A stretch of DNA of 64,000 bases from Rebecca billardiae RCC1528 (lineage: Eukaryota > Haptophyta): contig OZ251223.1 of NCBI GenBank assembly GCA_965240325.2, positions 1,984,001-2,048,000 of the forward strand, written 5' to 3'. Shown one piece after another: positions 32,502-41,700 of this stretch. Each line of letters starts with the position of its first letter. Positions within the stretch are counted from its first letter, which is position 1. Position numbers and translations under genes: made by a program. The notes beneath the pieces are model-generated. The model saw nothing but the letters and a program-made list of their open reading frames with translations, searched no databases and was not told the DNA's origin.

Positions 32502-35500
32502 TCACGCGGCCTGCTCGCGCAGGCGGCGCAGGCGCTTGCACGTGGCCTTGTGCGCGGGCCACCCCGCCTTGAGGCAGGCCGCTCCGCAGAAGCGCTCCAC
32601 CTTGCATCCGCTGCACACGCGCAGCTCCACGCCGCTCGTCGCACCGCGTGCGCCGCAGTGCGCGCAGCACGGCACCGCGGTCGCCGTTGGGCGCTGCCTC
32701 GGGCTCGGGCTTGCTGGGGTGCCGGGCGCGACGCCGGGCGCGTCGTCGTCGTCGCGCGCGCTCTGCGCCTTTGCGAGCAGGGCCTCCGCGCGCGAGACGG
32801 GCGCCATGTCCTCGGCGACGAGCCGCGCGCGCTGCTCCGCCGACATGGCCTCCCAGCGGAAGCCTGCGCGCTTCTCCGCTGACATCTTCTCCCAGCGCCG
32901 CACGAGGAGGCGGAGGGTCTCCACGACGAAGGCCTCGTCGTGCGCGCCGGCCGGCGCGCCGTCGGGCTGCGCCGCGCGCCCCTTGGCGCGCGCCATCGAC
33001 GCGGCGCGCAGCAGGACGAAGCAGCCAAAGCCCGAGTTCGCAAAGGCGCGGTACACGAGCGCGGCGCGCAGCTCCTGCGTTCCCTGCGCCGTGATGTCGG
33101 CCTTGGAGAACTCGGCGGCGGCGGGGCTCGCCTCCGCATCGCCGTGCGCGGAGGCGGCCCGGAACGAGGCGTGCGCGCGCGATACGAGGCGAATGGCTTG
33201 GACCAACTCCTCGCCGGGCCCCGCCGGGCGCGCGCCGTCCACGGCGCCGAGCGCGTCTTCAAACTTGGCCTTGAGGTCTGCGCCCGAGAGCAGGCAGTGC
33301 GACAAGGACGGGCACGACGCGACGAGCCGGCCGAGCGCGATGCCCGCCTCCGCGACCAGGAGGCCGCCGTCCTTCCGGTCGGTGCACGGGAAGGGCAGGT
33401 TGTGCACGAAGCCGTCGAGCGCGGGGCAGTACAGCCGCGCGAGCACCTCGGAGATGTCCGTGGGGCGCACGCCGCGCCACTCCACCACCGTGAGCGCCGC
33501 CAACGCCTTCTGCGCCGAGCCCGTGGTGTCGCCGCCGACCGCCGCCTCCGACGCGACCGCGGGCAGCCCCCACGGGAAGCTGGCGAAGCGCGAGCGGCGC
33601 GCGGCGCTCGATGGGACGCCGCTCTTCCCAATGCCCGCGGCCGCGTGCACTGCAAGCCCGAGGAACTCGCCGCCGGCCCACTGCCCCTGCGGCGCGCGGA
33701 TGAGTCCGATCGAGCGGCGCACGGCCGCGTCGCGCAAGGCGGCGCCCAGGCTGGCCGCCGCGCACGGCGGCTCGAGCGCCAGCACATCCTCCTCCTCAGT
33801 CGAGCCGCACTCCGCCGAGCCGGCCGCGCCAGCGGCCGCGTCGGCGTCGAGCGCCGCGGACGGGCCCCCCTGCGCGCGCGTCTCGAGCAGCGCCAGCCGC
33901 ATGAGCAGCGTGCACCCAAACGCGCGCAGGTGGTGCGGCGCGTGGTCCTTCGACTTGGAGGCGGCCGAGGGCCCGCTGAGGAACTCCTTCACGCAGTCGG
34001 CGGCGGGAACCCCCGAGGCGCCGCTGCGCTGCATGTACTCCACGAACATCGGGTCGTGCTCCAGCCGGCCCGCGTCGTCGTGCGCGCGCGGGTCGTCCGC
34101 GTGGAGCGGCAGCTCGTCTGCGAGCGCGCGGTCGAGCGCGGCCGCGTCCCACACCGTCGCGTCCGCTCCGCGCGCGAACGCGAGGGCGCGCAGCTGCTCG
34201 GAGGCGGCGAGCGCGGCGAGGGGCACGGCGCGCGCGCACGCGCGCAGCGCGCGCTGCGTCTCCATCGGCACCTCGCCCATGTGGTCGTCGTCGACGTGCC
34301 ACGCGCGCGGGTGCGTGTACGCCGCGCGGAAGACAGCCGCCACTGCGAGCGCCGCGCGCGCGACGCGGTCGCCGTACGCGCACGCCTCGGCGCCGGCGGC
34401 GTCATCGTCGGCGTCGGCCGCGGAGGCGACGCGCGGCAGCGAGGGGTGTGCGATCGCGGCGCGCAGCGTGGCGACGGCCTGACGCAGCGCGTCGGCGGGG
34501 CCCACGTCCGTGCGCACGAGCGACCAGATCTGGGCGCGCGCGTCGCAGCGCGCGCACAGCGCGCCCGCGCGCAGCCGAGCCGCGTCGCGCTTGGCCGCGT
34601 CCGCCGGCTCGGCCGCCGTGGCCGCGCGCGCGTCGAGCGCGTCCGCGCACGCGCGCAGCGCGCGCGCGCCCTCGGCCGCGTGCTCGTCCCCGAGGGCCAG
34701 CAGCGCCGCCGCCAGCCGCTCCGCGCCGCGCGGCCACGCGGGCTCGAGCGCGACCGCGCGCCGCCCGTCCGCCACCGCCTTCTCGAGCAGCAGCCGACCG
34801 CCATGCAGGTGCGCACGCGTCGTCGAGCGCAGCTGCCGGCCCAGGCGCGTGCGCACGTGGGCGAGGTTGGCGCGGACGGCGGCGCTCTCCTCGATCGCCG
34901 CCGCGCGCTCCCACGCCGCCACCGCCGCCCACAGCCGCCCGGCGCCAAAGTGCGCCTTCCCGGCCTCGCGCGCGTCCTGCGCGGACTCGAGCGCGCCGAT
35001 GCTCCGCGCGTGCTGCACGTAGCCAGGCTCTGCCGCGGGGCGCTTGGCGAGGGCGGCCTCGACGGCGGCCTGGGGCATGCAGCTCGGGCTCTGCGCGTCA
35101 CCCCTCGATGCGCGCATGCGCGACATTGCCACGTGCGACATGCCGTGCATCTCGTGCGCAACGTCGAACCGGGTCCTCGGCGCGACGGTCGCCACCCACG
35201 CGTCGCGCCTCGCGGCGGTCGTGAACCACGACGCGGCGGCGGCGTGGTCCTCGAAGCACGCGAGCGCCTGCGTGACCGTCTCGAGGTAGTCCCACGCGGC
35301 GGCGGCCTGCGCGTCGAGGCCGGGCGGCACGGCGCCTTGTGCGGGCGCAGGGAGGCAACGCACCGCCGGGACGCGCAGAACGCCCAGCGAGGCGTGGAGC
35401 TCCTGCGGGCCGTGCTGCCCGCGGAGCGCGGCCGCGACGTGGTCGAGCATGAGAGCGAGGTCGAAGAGGTCCACAGCCCGCGCACGCGATGCCTGGCGCT

Positions 35501-35549
35501 CAAAGCGGCGCGCGAGGTCTTCGTACGAGGCGGAGACGCGTGGGGCCAT
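32502..35549 (-). CDS. TPR-region protein with C-terminal MYND zinc finger
   Basis: A single-exon ORF of 1015 residues from the ATG at 35549. A helical region at about 185-265 (AGKAHFGAGRLWAAVAAWER, then NLAHVRTRLG) looks like tetratricopeptide repeats of the co-chaperone type. The middle 600 residues are Ala-rich and helical without a recognised domain. The C-terminus is a clear MYND finger: CAHCGA, then CSGCKVERFCGAACLKAGWP and HKATCKRL, giving the Cys/His pattern that binds two zinc ions and usually mediates protein-protein contacts. There is no SET domain, so a SMYD methyltransferase role is not supported. Composition (heavy Ala/Arg, G/C third positions) matches neighbours. The function is unknown; a scaffold or chaperone-linked role is only a guess. 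Confidence 0.75.
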   Translation of the reverse strand: MAPRVSASYEDLARRFERQASRARAVDLFDLALMLDHVAAALRGQHGPQELHASLGVLRVPAVRCLPAPAQGAVPPGLDAQAAAAWDYLETVTQALACFEDHAAAASWFTTAARRDAWVATVAPRTRFDVAHEMHGMSHVAMSRMRASRGDAQSPSCMPQAAVEAALAKRPAAEPGYVQHARSIGALESAQDAREAGKAHFGAGRLWAAVAAWERAAAIEESAAVRANLAHVRTRLGRQLRSTTRAHLHGGRLLLEKAVADGRRAVALEPAWPRGAERLAAALLALGDEHAAEGARALRACADALDARAATAAEPADAAKRDAARLRAGALCARCDARAQIWSLVRTDVGPADALRQAVATLRAAIAHPSLPRVASAADADDDAAGAEACAYGDRVARAALAVAAVFRAAYTHPRAWHVDDDHMGEVPMETQRALRACARAVPLAALAASEQLRALAFARGADATVWDAAALDRALADELPLHADDPRAHDDAGRLEHDPMFVEYMQRSGASGVPAADCVKEFLSGPSAASKSKDHAPHHLRAFGCTLLMRLALLETRAQGGPSAALDADAAAGAAGSAECGSTEEEDVLALEPPCAAASLGAALRDAAVRRSIGLIRAPQGQWAGGEFLGLAVHAAAGIGKSGVPSSAARRSRFASFPWGLPAVASEAAVGGDTTGSAQKALAALTVVEWRGVRPTDISEVLARLYCPALDGFVHNLPFPCTDRKDGGLLVAEAGIALGRLVASCPSLSHCLLSGADLKAKFEDALGAVDGARPAGPGEELVQAIRLVSRAHASFRAASAHGDAEASPAAAEFSKADITAQGTQELRAALVYRAFANSGFGCFVLLRAASMARAKGRAAQPDGAPAGAHDEAFVVETLRLLVRRWEKMSAEKRAGFRWEAMSAEQRARLVAEDMAPVSRAEALLAKAQSARDDDDAPGVAPGTPASPSPRQRPTATAVPCCAHCGARGATSGVELRVCSGCKVERFCGAACLKAGWPAHKATCKRLRRLREQAA

Positions 35550-36143
35550 GCTCGGCGCGTGGGGGGCGGGGCGGGCTGACGTGTGGCGGGTGGTCGCGCG
35601 AGGTGCCGCGACGCGCGGGCGTCTGCGGGCGTTGCTTTCGTCCGGGCGGCGATGCAGTTCCGTTCCGGCGGTACACGGTCCGGCTGTGCAGGACGGTCGT
35701 ATTGCTGTACAGTTTATTTGTTTTAACGTGCGTAAGGCTCACGGTGGCAGGTTGCCGCGCCATCCTTCATCGCACGCTCTCCGAAGAGACTAGAGAGACC
35801 TGGAAACTGGGTCGTTTACTAAGAATAAGAGACGCACACAGCTCAGGCAGGCGAGATTGACGCCCGCCAACTGTCACCGCCCATGAAGCCGTCGCCAATC
35901 GGGTAGCGCCGTCGGAAGATTCGTTCAGCCGTCCGCAGTACAGTACGGTCCGGGCTGCAGGTGCTCTGGCGCCTTGGCGACAGCGGTGATCCGTGACACT
36001 GGGACGGATTTGATTCATCGGATTCGGAATCAGTTACGGATCATTACTCATTAGAGTTAGACCAGTGGCTCCCGGCGACCGCATTGACCGTACGGGCGTA
36101 CTCGTAGGCAGCGGGCGCCAGGCGAGCAGATTAACTGAGCGCG
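35550..36143. other. Gene-free stretch with a D1 repeat copy
   Basis: About 590 bases between the TPR-MYND start and the kelch stop. A copy of dispersed repeat D1 lies at 35815-35937; the remainder has no recognisable feature. Confidence 0.6.
35815..35937 (+). repeat. Dispersed repeat D1, long copy
   Basis: Begins TTTACTAAGAATAAGAGACG and extends through GACGCCCGCCAACTGTCACC and GCCGTCGGAAGATTCGTTCA to GCCGTCCGC. The same series occurs at 62832-62970 and, reverse-complemented, at 59754-59884, with short copies at 23682 and 54280. Confidence 0.88.
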
Positions 36144-37448
36144 TCAGGTGAGCGCGAGTGTGACAGCACCCGGAAGCGGCGAGTTAGTGGCGTCGTTCCC
36201 GCCGACGAGGACGATGGTGGTCATGGTGCCGGGGTGATGACTGTGCTCTTCATCGACATCAGCGACGAGTGACGCGCTGTCGTCCACTTTCAGTTCGAGC
36301 GCGCCACGGTCGCTCCTGCTCTCGCCGTGCCGAGGCTGGGACAGGGACTCGCACGCATGGTTGTACCTACGTACAGCTCGCCGGCCCGCCAGCGAGCCGT
36401 GCTCCGCCCCGACTGCGGGTGCGAGGATCGCCTCATGGGCTCCAGCGCGCCCCCCTGCGCTCGGCCCATCCCCACGCGCACTCGTGCCGCTCAGCTCCAG
36501 CCGGCTCCAGCCAGGGGCTGGGACGCGGGGCGTGGCGGCAGCGTACGCCTCGAGTGACTCGCGCGTGATGTCGAGCTGTAACACGTCGTCCAAGACGAGC
36601 GGCTGCCCGTAGCTCTCCGGGGCGACCGAGCAGCCACTGCAGCCGCCCGTCACGACCATGGTGCCACCGCTCAGGACACTCGCATGGCCCGAGCGAGCCA
36701 GGGACAGCGCGGGCGCGTCCGTGATTGGCGCCGGGCGCAGCTCCCTCCATCGCACGACCGGAGGGTGTACGTCCAGCAACCAGAGCCCGCCGTCCGCCCC
36801 AAGCGCAGTGAACCCGCCGAACACGAGCACGGACGCGCCGTCGGGCGTGGGCACCGCCGTGTGCGCACAGCGCGCGGGCGGAGGGCTCCCCTCAACTGCC
36901 GGCGTGTGCCACGTGGGCGTCGAGCACCCCGGCGAGAGCGAGAGAATGTGAACGTCGTTCAGCGCCTCACTCTCGCCGTAGCCACCGAAGATGACGACCG
37001 CCGGGTCGCCCGCCTGATCGCGCAGCGCCGTCGCCGTGTGTCCAGATCGCGCCGACGGCTGCGGAGAGTCGCCACCGGCGCGCAGCTGCGTCCACGCAAC
37101 GCGCTCGTCGACAATGTCGAGGCGCCAGAGGTCGGAGAAGCTGTGGCCGCCGCCGAATCCGCCGTGTACGATGGCGCAAGACGGTCCAACGCGCGCGCAC
37201 GCCAGCCCGCCGCGATGGCTCGGGCCATCGCCCCCGCCTGCAGCGTGCTCGCGCCGCCACGCGCTGCCATCACGGCTCGAGTGCACGAGCAGCGGCTGCG
37301 ATGACTGGGGACCGTGCTCGGATTCATCGTACCCACCAAGCAGGAAGAGCCGCTGGCTGACCCCACCACCTAGCCGGCAGAGCCGAGCGTCGACGACTGC
37401 AGGCGCGCGAGATACAGTCGCACACACGGCTCGTCGCGCGGCGGCCAT
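36144..37448 (-). CDS. Kelch-repeat protein
   Basis: A 434-residue ORF from the ATG at 37448. Six kelch-type blades can be picked out by the double-Gly signature: RLFLLGGYDESEHG, CAIVHGGFGGGHSFSDLWRL, AVVIFGGYGESEALNDVHIL, SVLVFGGFTALGADGGLWLL, TMVVTGGCSGCS with LDDVLQLDI, and TIVLVGGND. This fits a single six-bladed beta-propeller with no BTB, F-box or catalytic domain attached. Such propellers usually serve in protein binding; the partner is unknown. The gene is divergent from the glycosyltransferase-acyltransferase fusion, and the 400-bp arm of inverted repeat 2 begins 58 bp upstream of this ATG, so most of its promoter lies in the repeat. Confidence 0.85.
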   Translation of the reverse strand: MAAARRAVCATVSRAPAVVDARLCRLGGGVSQRLFLLGGYDESEHGPQSSQPLLVHSSRDGSAWRREHAAGGGDGPSHRGGLACARVGPSCAIVHGGFGGGHSFSDLWRLDIVDERVAWTQLRAGGDSPQPSARSGHTATALRDQAGDPAVVIFGGYGESEALNDVHILSLSPGCSTPTWHTPAVEGSPPPARCAHTAVPTPDGASVLVFGGFTALGADGGLWLLDVHPPVVRWRELRPAPITDAPALSLARSGHASVLSGGTMVVTGGCSGCSVAPESYGQPLVLDDVLQLDITRESLEAYAAATPRVPAPGWSRLELSGTSARGDGPSAGGRAGAHEAILAPAVGAEHGSLAGRRAVRRYNHACESLSQPRHGESRSDRGALELKVDDSASLVADVDEEHSHHPGTMTTIVLVGGNDATNSPLPGAVTLALT

Positions 37449-37505
37449 GCTGGTGAATGGGCCGGCTTGGGATTTCGTCGTGGCGGCGGCAGGGCAGGGG
37501 CGCAA

Positions 37506-37905
37506 CAAGGGTAGTAAGGGTGAGCAACTCCGCTGGCGACAGCCGCCGAGGTCGGTCGGGCTCTGTTTGCCTCGGCGAGCGGTGCGAGCGGAGCGGAGCG
37601 AGTACTATCAGCGGCGGAGGGCGCTGAGGCCGCGCACGGCGTGAGGCGCGGCGTCGGCCGAGTCGGTCCGCGGAGGATGCGCGGCGCTCGGCCCGCTGCG
37701 CAGCAGCAGTGCGCCTCACTTTGCCCCGAGCGCCGTCCTCCGCGTCGCCTCCTTCCCGCCTTGGAGCAGCACGCATGTGCGCGCCGCCACCTCGAAGGCG
37801 GCACGGGCTTGCTCAGACGACCGCGCGCGTGTGGCGCGCGACTTGGTCGACTGCGCGCGCGCGCTGCCGCGGTGCAAGGTAGCGCCACCGCATACGCGCG
37901 CCGTG
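37506..37905 (-). repeat. Inverted repeat 2, left arm
   Basis: 400 bases repeated as reverse complement at 38237-38636. By eye the arms differ at only a couple of positions (for example GGCGAGCGG versus GGCGCCCGG). The arm starts 58 bp upstream of the kelch ATG. Confidence 0.93.
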
Positions 37906-38236
37906 GCCTTGCGAGAGCGTGTGCGCGGACGTGAGTGCGAGCTCACACACATGTCTAATGCTGCTTGCGCATCCGACTAGTGCCGAGTGACGTGAAGCTG
38001 GAAAAGACAGCGGCGTGAGTGTTGGTACCATCGATGCGGAGCCTTAGCGTCCGCTCGCATTCGTGATGAGAAGGCATACACACGGCCAGGCCTTCGTCAT
38101 GGGTATCCAATGTCACTCAACACCTCGCTGATCGACCGACGAGCGCCGGCGTGAGGCACAGCGAACCATTCGTGAGAGCAAGCAGACAAGCGAGCACTAC
38201 GCTCATGAGATGGCCGTGAGCAAAGGCTCGCGCGGG
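37906..38236. other. Spacer of inverted repeat 2
   Basis: 331 bases of unique sequence between the arms, with no coding frame or recognisable motif. Its presence argues against a simple template-switch artefact, which usually leaves little or no spacer. Confidence 0.6.
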
Positions 38237-38636
38237 CACGGCGCGCGTATGCGGTGGCGCTACCTTGCACCGCGGCAGCGCGCGCGCGCAGTCGACCAAG
38301 TCGCGCGCCACACGCGCGCGGTCGTCTGAGCAAGCCCGTGCCGCCTTCGAGGTGGCGGCGCGCACATGCGTGCTGCTCCAAGGCGGGAAGGAGGCGACGC
38401 GGAGGACGGCGCTCGGGGCAAAGTGAGGCGCACTGCTGCTGCGCAGCGGGCCGAGCGCCGCGCATCCTCCGCGGACCGACTCGGCCGACGCCGCGCCTCA
38501 CGCCGTGCGCGGCCTCAGCGCCCTCCGCCGCTGATAGTACTCGCTCCGCTCCGCTCGCACCGGGCGCCGAGGCAAACAGAGCCCGACCGACCTCGGCGGC
38601 TGTCGCCAGCGGAGTTGCTCACCCTTACTACCCTTG
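38237..38636 (+). repeat. Inverted repeat 2, right arm
   Basis: 400 bases, reverse complement of 37506-37905. It ends 118 bp upstream of the ATG of the glycosyltransferase-acyltransferase fusion gene, so it occupies that gene's promoter position. Confidence 0.93.
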
Positions 38637-38753
38637 GGCGCAAGGACCTCCCTTCAGTCCCTTGGCGCAGCGCTGGTCTGTCCTGTCAGGGATTCCATCC
38701 TGCCGGTTCAAAGTGGTCATCACCGCCGCTCTTGGTCTCCAGATGTCTTGAGC

Positions 38754-41700
38754 ATGGGGGCGGGGCTGGTGGACGCGGACGGCGCCGTTCGCGGCCTGCG
38801 AGCGCGCCTCCTCGGGTCGGTGGCCCCGAACGGCGCGCCGGCTTGCGACGAGCGCTCAGATACGCGCGCGTACACGTGCCTCGAGTACGTGCACATCTGC
38901 GTTTTTGTGCTGAGCGTCCTCTTCGCCGGCACGCTCTGGGGCTGTGCGGGCGCGACGTTGTGCTACCACTTTGCGTGGTCGTCCAGCCTGTGCTGGTTGT
39001 GCACGTGGGCGGTGCCGCGGTTACGGCGCGCGCGTGCGCACGGATACCTATACTCGAGCGACGACGATCCCACGCGCGAGCTCCTCGCGTCCGCCCGGCG
39101 GGCGGGCCCGGAACGTGAGCTCACGCCAGGCAGCGACGAGCCGCGCGCACCGACCGCGACCGTGTACGTGACCGTCTTCACCGAGCCGTTCGATCAGGTG
39201 CTGCAGCCGACGATCGAGCAGGCGCTCCGCGTTGTGCGCTTCTACAACCGCCTCGCCGCCGCGCCGGACGAGGCGCCGCGCGCCAACCTGGTCGTGCTTG
39301 ACGACGGCCTGCAGCTCGTGCCGGACGCGGAGCGGGGCGCGCGGCTCGGGTACTACCACGCGCACGGGATCGCGTACATCGCGCGGCCGCGCGACGGGGA
39401 GGGCGGGTTCGTGCGCGAGGGCTTCTTCAAGAAGGCGGGCAACCTCAACTTTGCGCACACGCTCAGCGCGCTCGCGCGCGCGACACGGCCCGACATCTCC
39501 GCGCTCGACGGCGCACACGTGGAGCACGCGCGCGCTTTCGGGCGCGGCCGCCGCACGGCGGCGGGGCGGTGCTGCGAGCCGGACGGGCCCGAGGGGGCGT
39601 GGTGCAGCATACACGGCGTGGGCAAGGCGCGCCTGTGCGCGCGCGCACGCGCGCCCGACCCCGCCGCCACCGCCGCTCCGTCGCGGCCGCTGCACGCGGC
39701 GAGCCCCGAGCAGCTGGCGCGCGCGGCGGTGCACGGCGTGTGCGGGCTGGGGCAGTACGTGCTGCTGCTGGACAACGACTCGTGGGCTCCGGAGAGCGCG
39801 CTCGTGGACTCCGTGCGCCTGCTCCAGCGCGCGCCCGACGCCGCGTACCTGCAGCACGTCTCCGCGCCGCTGAACGAGGCGGAGTCGCTCGTGACGCGCC
39901 TGCACGGCGTCAGCTCACTCATCTTCTGGGGGGTCACGATGCAGAGCCGCGCGTGGGCGGCGCCGTGCCCGCTGCTCGGGCACAACGTGGTGCTGCGCCG
40001 CGCCGCGGTCGACGCGGCGGGCGGGTACCACACCGGCCGCGGCGCCGACGACCTCAGCACCGGCGTCTCCGTGCGCGTGCGCACGGGCGGCCACGGCCGT
40101 CTCGCCAAGCTGTACCCGTGGCGGCTCGGCTTCCGAGAGGGGCTGCCGGTGTGCTACCGCCGGCTGCTGGCGCAGTGGCAGCGGTACGGCGCGGTGGCGA
40201 ACGGCACGGTGACCAACCCGCTCGCGGACTGGGCGACGCGCGGCGCGCTGCAGCCCAACCTCGGCGCGCTGCTGCTCACGCGCGCAGCGGCGCGCCGCGG
40301 CGGCGGCGAGCGCGGCGAGCGCGGCGAGCGCGGCGCGCCGCCCGCCGCGCCGCCGCATGCGGCGGCCGCCGCGGACGAGTGGGCGCAGCCAGGGCGCACG
40401 GCGGTGTCAGCCGCCGAGCTCTTCGACCTCTTCCTCTTCTTCGTGCCCGGGCTGCAGGGCGCCGTCTTCTTCCTCGCCTTCCTGCCGTACGTGCAGCTCG
40501 TGCTGTGGCGCGCCGCCATCCTCGGACCGGCCGCGCTCGGAGGGGCGCCCGCCGCGCCGGCCGCGGGCGCGGTGCAGCCGAGCGAGGAGGTGGAGCTCGG
40601 CGGCGCGCACGTCGGGCTCGGCGGCGGCTTCGTCGTCGCCGCGCTCCTCCCCTTCCTCGCCGCGGCGACGCTCGCGCTCCAGCGGGACGCGCCCGCGCTG
40701 CCGGCGCGCGCGCGCGCGCTGCATGCTCTGCTTGGCGGGCCGCTCTACCTGTCTCTCTGGCTTGCGTTCACGCGCGGCTTTGTGGTCGATCACTGGTGCA
40801 AGGCGATCGACGCGTACGCGACGACGAGCGTGGGCCGCGCGTCCCGCGTGCCGCTCGCGCAGCACGCGCGAGCGCACCGGGTGCAGCTCCTGCTCGGCAC
40901 GGCCTGCGCGCTGTGCGGCGCGTGCGCGCTCGCGCGCGCGCCCGCGGCGCTGAGGCTCACCGCCGCGGCAGACCTGCTAGTCGGCGTCTTCTTGCTGAGC
41001 GCGGCGTACGTGCTCGACCCGCCCGTGCTGCCCCCCGCGCTGGCTCACCCGCCACTCGGCGCCCTGCGTGCGCTCGGCGCGCTCGGCTGCCGCGGCGCAC
41101 GCCGGGTCGCGGCCGCCGTGCACCCAGCCGCGCTGTGCGCGTGCCCACTCGGCGACGAGCCGGCGAGGCCGGCGCGGGTCGGCCGTGGCGGGCGGGCGCG
41201 CGGCAAGCCGGTGGTGGACGAGCTCCAGCTCCAGCCCGCCGAGCCCGACGCCGCCGCCAACGCCGACAGGGCAGCTGTCGCTGCCGCCGCCATGCCCAAG
41301 GTTGAGAGCGGTGCGGGCTGCGCGCGCAGGGCGCTCGGAGCGGTGCGCGGCGCACTGCGCGCGCTGGGCAGCCTGAGTGAGCGCGCAGACGAGCGACTGC
41401 CTGCGCTGGACGGCGTGCGCGCGCTCGCGTGCCTGTGGGTCATGCTGTACCACGCGCTCGGCTACTGGTTCTCCCGCCGGTGGGACGGCCAGCGTGGCGC
41501 GTACGTGTGGGCAGGCGCCTTCTCCGAGTGGGCGGAGGCCAAGCCGGCACCCTACCTCGCCCTGCTCGACAGCGTGCTTCTCTCCGGCGCGGTGACGGCG
41601 GGCTCGCTCGGCGTGGACATGTTCCTCGTCCTCTCGGGCTTCCTGATCGGGCGCATGCTGCTCGCGCAGATCGGGCGCGCGCGCGCAGCCGCGCCCGCCG

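Noticed and set aside
32502-35549. SMYD-type histone methyltransferase
   Set aside because: A MYND finger is present but no SET motifs are seen, and the finger is at the C-terminus rather than inside a SET domain.
37370-38751. Matching 166-172-codon open frames within both arms of inverted repeat 2
   Set aside because: Arg/Ser/Ala-rich, no family match, and identical simply because the DNA is repeated; they occupy promoter positions of two good genes.
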